Origin: Nitrospira sp.
Lineage (GTDB): Bacteria > Nitrospirota > Thermodesulfovibrionia > Thermodesulfovibrionales > SM23-35
Reading direction: 5' to 3'
Assembly (NCBI GenBank): GCA_016873595.1
Contig: VGWZ01000009.1
Coordinates: forward strand, 1-23,113
DNA: 23,113 nt
The notes below the pieces were generated by a model, which ran no database searches, had not been told where the DNA came from, and was given only the letters and a program-made list of their open reading frames with translations. Below, piece by piece: positions 20,865 through 23,113 of this stretch; position 1 is the first letter of the stretch, and every line of letters starts with the position of its first letter. A program made the translations under genes and the position numbers.

Positions 20865-21164
20865 ATGACAAATATGAAAAAGAGTGAATTGTCTGAAGAA
20901 CATAGACGAACACTTAAGCAGTGTTTGTGGGATTTAAATCTTACACCCGAGGATTTCCTTGCAATCATAGAGGGACGAAGCGCACGTAAATGGCCTGAAA
21001 GAGGGTTTTGTGTAGCACGGCTTCTTGAGAGTGTAAACTGGTTCAAGATTGTAAAAATAATTGATCCCAGAACTTTATGCGGTTTATGGGGAGATGCAAG
21101 AAAGTTCGTAAGATTCAAAGAAATAAAAGAGGGAATGGATTTTGCTTGCAGAATATTACAATAA
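20865..21164 (+). CDS. Small putative antitoxin/partner of AbiEii-like toxin
   Basis: 99-aa protein with no domain I can name with confidence. It begins MTNMKKSELSEEHRRTLKQ. A core with LWDLNLTPEDFLAIIEG and later ARLLESVNWFKIVKIIDPRTL resembles, in spacing of W-D, RLLE and W, the small DUF6922-type proteins that precede AbiEii-like genes; that match is tentative. No Cys/His metal site, no signal peptide. It overlaps the nucleotidyltransferase gene by 23 bp, the classic antitoxin-before-toxin layout. Unlike AbiEi it is too short for a winged helix plus toxin-binding domain. A second in-frame ATG lies at 20874, so the start is uncertain by three residues. Confidence 0.7.
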   Translation: MTNMKKSELSEEHRRTLKQCLWDLNLTPEDFLAIIEGRSARKWPERGFCVARLLESVNWFKIVKIIDPRTLCGLWGDARKFVRFKEIKEGMDFACRILQ

Positions 21165-21792
21165 TGTGCTGTATCCTTTGCAGGACATGGTTATATCTGT
21201 ATTCCGGGAATCACCTTTTTATCTGACAGGTGGCACTGCTCTTTCAAGGGGATATTACAATCACCGGTATTCTGATGATCTGGACTTTTTTGTTAACGAT
21301 CATGCAGAGTTCCGGAGGATTTCAGAAACTCAGTTAGCAAAACTGCAAAAGGTATTCGGTGACGCTGAAACAGACTACAAAGGCGAACATTTTTATCGTA
21401 TTTTTGTCGGTAATGAGAGATTAAAGATTGAGCTGATAAATGATGTGCCCTCACATATCGGTCAAATGGTAAACCATCCGGTTCTCGGCATGATAGATTC
21501 AAGGGAAAATATATTTGCGAATAAGATAACTGCGATAGTTGACAGAACACTGCCCAAAGATATAGTTGATGTGTTTGTACTTCTGAATGATGGGCTAAGT
21601 ATTAAGACAGCATTGACTGACGCCGGGAGCAAGGCTGCCGGCATCTCACCTCTCATTGTTGCCAAAATACTTGCCGAGTTTGATTATACGATTATTGATG
21701 CTGAAATAAAATGGATAAAACCTTTACCAAACTTGACGATCAAGCAATATCTGAGCAATCTGGCAATCAGCATTGTTGAAGGTAAAATATAA
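21142..21792 (+). CDS. AbiEii/AbiGii-family nucleotidyltransferase toxin
   Basis: 216-aa protein of the DNA polymerase beta-like nucleotidyltransferase superfamily, AbiEii type. Members block growth or phage by modifying RNA (MenT relatives act on tRNA). Active-site motifs are present: FYLTGGTALSRGY (Gly30-Gly31) and HRYSDDLDFF (Asp46 and Asp48 as metal ligands). Downstream ANKITAIVDRTLPKDIVDVFVLL matches the conserved Lys/Asp segment of the family. The start is TTG 21142 with GAGGG eight bases upstream; the first ATG would be at residue 16 and would still keep the active site. The 23-bp overlap with the partner gene implies coupling. Expected to be held inactive by the 99-aa neighbour. Accessory, probably horizontally acquired. 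Confidence 0.88.
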   Translation: MLAEYYNNVLYPLQDMVISVFRESPFYLTGGTALSRGYYNHRYSDDLDFFVNDHAEFRRISETQLAKLQKVFGDAETDYKGEHFYRIFVGNERLKIELINDVPSHIGQMVNHPVLGMIDSRENIFANKITAIVDRTLPKDIVDVFVLLNDGLSIKTALTDAGSKAAGISPLIVAKILAEFDYTIIDAEIKWIKPLPNLTIKQYLSNLAISIVEGKI

Positions 21793-21849
21793 TCTATATT
21801 TTTATTGGATCATGACCGGTGAAACAGCATAAAGATACATGTCGGACAT

Positions 21850-21897
21850 AACCCCACCTTCACCTCTCCTTAACTTAAGGGGAGGACTGGAGGGGTT
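21850..21897. repeat. Imperfect palindrome between toxin and response regulator
   Basis: The outer pair AACCCC/GGGGTT (21850-21855 with 21892-21897) encloses the inner stem CCTCTCCTTAA/TTAAGGGGAGG (21863-21885) centred on a single C. Strong potential hairpin 27 bases before the response-regulator start codon. No T-run follows. It resembles dispersed C-rich/G-rich intergenic repeats seen in many bacterial genomes. Confidence 0.7.
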
Positions 21898-21924
21898 AAA
21901 AAGGGATATGAAAGGTATTTTTAG

Positions 21925-22365
21925 ATGAAGATATTGATCGTAGAGGATGACGTTAACTCAAGGGTTTTTCTTGAGCGTGCGCTTCTGAGCCAGGGATATA
22001 CTGTTGAGAGCGCTACAAATGGCGTCCAGTCGCTCGAAAAAGCTATTCCATCGTCTCCTGATTTGATAATATCTGATATCATGATGCCGGAAATGGATGG
22101 TTTCGAATTGTGCCGCAGGATAAAGACTGATGAACGTCTTCGCCATATCCCCTTTGTTTTTTATACAGCCACTTATACTGATAAAAAGGATGAAGAACTG
22201 GCCATATCTCTTGGAGCATCGCGTTTTCTCATAAAGCCGATGGAACCGGAAAAATTTTTCAATGCAATCAGAAAAGTAATTGAAGAATATCAGGCCAGGC
22301 ATCTTCCTGTGCCAGAGCGGCCTCTGGCGGAGATCACAGCACAGAACTGGACAGAATGCAGATAG
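21925..22365 (+). CDS. Single-receiver response regulator
   Basis: 146-aa CheY-like protein. Acidic pocket Glu7-Asp8-Asp9 (LIVEDD), phosphoacceptor Asp51 (LIISDIMMPEMDG), Thr81 (FYTATYTD) and Lys104 (LIKPMEP) are all in place, so it should be phosphorylatable. After the receiver (to about 125) comes only a short tail with no output domain, so it likely acts through protein contacts or as an input to the next gene. Its stop overlaps the start of a PAS sensor gene by 10 bp, making a co-translated pair. The ATG at 21925 has only a weak AAGG site upstream. Its first 27 coding bases are echoed by the stub at 20822-20851. Confidence 0.92.
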   Translation: MKILIVEDDVNSRVFLERALLSQGYTVESATNGVQSLEKAIPSSPDLIISDIMMPEMDGFELCRRIKTDERLRHIPFVFYTATYTDKKDEELAISLGASRFLIKPMEPEKFFNAIRKVIEEYQARHLPVPERPLAEITAQNWTECR

Positions 22366-23113
22366 AAGCTTTGGCCCGGAAACTGGACAAAAAGGTGCGG
22401 GAACTTGAGGAAAAGCGTGAAGAACTCCGAAAAGTCCACCGTGATTGGGAGGATATCTTTCAGTCCATAGGTTATCCAACAATAATACTTGACGCACAAT
22501 ACAATATTCTTTCGGTAAACAAGGCTACTGTAAAAGCAGTAGGGTCACATTCCGCAGAAGAGCTGATCGGCAGGAAATGCTATGAAATCTTTCATAATAC
22601 AAGCGAACCGCCGGCAACCTGCCCGTTCACGAAGATGTTTTCCTCATCAAAACTTGAAGAGAGATATATGGATGTAGAAGCCCTTGGCGGAGTATTTCAC
22701 GTCTCATGCACACCTGTGTTTGATGAAATGGGGAATATTCAGAAAATAATTCATATCGCTACTGACATTACCGAACGCAAACGGGCAGAGGATGCGCTGC
22801 GGATAAGTGAAGAGAAATTCCGCATTCTTTTTGAAAATGCGCCCTTAGGCATAGGGGTTTCCACATTAGAAGGTAAGTTACTGGCATATAATGAAGTAAT
22901 ATCTGAAATAACTGGATACACAAAAGAGGATCTCTTGAACTTTAATGTAATAAATTTATATCAGAATCCTGAAGATCGGAAAGCGCTCCTGAAAGAATTA
23001 CAGAGTAATGGATATGTCAGAAATTATGAGGTTTTATTAAAACGCAAAGACGGGATACCCTTTTATGCAAACATCACCATAAACATGATTACAGTCGATG
23101 GTAAAAATGCCCT
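22356..23113 (+). CDS. PAS-domain sensor protein, partial (likely histidine kinase)
   Basis: Reads open from ATG 22356 to the window edge (252 codons seen, 3' end missing). It starts with a charged coiled coil (about 1-35; LDKKVRELEEKREELRKV). A first PAS domain follows (about 38-150; TIILDAQYNILSVNKA, then CYEIFHNTSEPPATCPF with two Cys, ending IHIATDITERKRAEDALR), then a second PAS domain (about 155-252; FRILFENAPLGIGVS, EITGYTKEDL, LLKRKDGIPFYANI). The TDITERKRAEDALR linker is typical of multi-PAS histidine kinases, but no kinase or other output domain is inside the window. The first-PAS Cys pattern could hold a cofactor. The start overlaps the upstream response regulator, its probable partner. 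Confidence 0.85.
   Translation, partial: MQIEALARKLDKKVRELEEKREELRKVHRDWEDIFQSIGYPTIILDAQYNILSVNKATVKAVGSHSAEELIGRKCYEIFHNTSEPPATCPFTKMFSSSKLEERYMDVEALGGVFHVSCTPVFDEMGNIQKIIHIATDITERKRAEDALRISEEKFRILFENAPLGIGVSTLEGKLLAYNEVISEITGYTKEDLLNFNVINLYQNPEDRKALLKELQSNGYVRNYEVLLKRKDGIPFYANITINMITVDGKNA

Overview
This window looks like a chromosomal housekeeping segment of an AT-leaning (about 40% GC by eye), Gram-negative-type bacterium. Lipopolysaccharide export genes (lptC-lptA-lptB), sigma-54, a long-form hibernation factor, DUF116 and PASTA genes beside def-fmt, and a PilZ/PATAN/J-domain fusion together suggest a Nitrospirota (Thermodesulfovibrio-like) or deltaproteobacterial lineage. That placement is inference from gene content and style, not from a marker comparison.

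Left half (about 1-11,990, all on the minus strand). One long, tightly packed gene run reads def, fmt, DUF116, PASTA membrane protein, rpe, a TPR protein, pgsA, a PDZ/radical-SAM DUF512 protein, aroE, lptC, lptA, lptB, rpoN, hpf, rapZ. Many junctions overlap (ATGA or TAATG), which implies translational coupling. The run joins start-codon processing, pentose phosphate, shikimate and phospholipid synthesis, LPS transport, and the classical lptB-rpoN-hpf-rapZ envelope/stress cluster.

Middle (12,018-20,581, plus strand). A divergent gene encodes a PilZ-PATAN-DnaJ-TPR protein. It shares with def a 25-bp intergenic gap centred on a perfectly palindromic -10 element. Then comes the translation operon thrS-infC-rpmI-rplT-pheS-pheT and a small zincin gene. 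Both thrS and infC appear to start at non-canonical codons (AUU and AUA) behind ideal Shine-Dalgarno sequences, so both could be under IF3 start-codon control. ThrRS has no TGS domain and PheT has no tRNA-binding OB domain.

Right end (20,582-23,113, plus strand) is accessory. A two-gene AbiEii-like nucleotidyltransferase toxin module sits between an orphan nine-codon stub of a response-regulator start and an intact response regulator, which overlaps a PAS sensor gene cut by the window edge.

The most unusual non-coding signal is a set of intergenic elements built of 7-bp units arranged as inverted arrays (873-955, 7341-7410, 16117-16200, 16411-16491). Two of them share one heptad consensus. 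A second family has TGTCA...TGACA ends and internal hairpins (9184-9251, 17978-18048, 20701-20803). I saw no tRNA, rRNA, CRISPR or complete insertion sequence. No gene-free stretch exceeds 300 bases; the longest are 20,582-20,864 and 17,880-18,126, and both are largely occupied by repeat elements.
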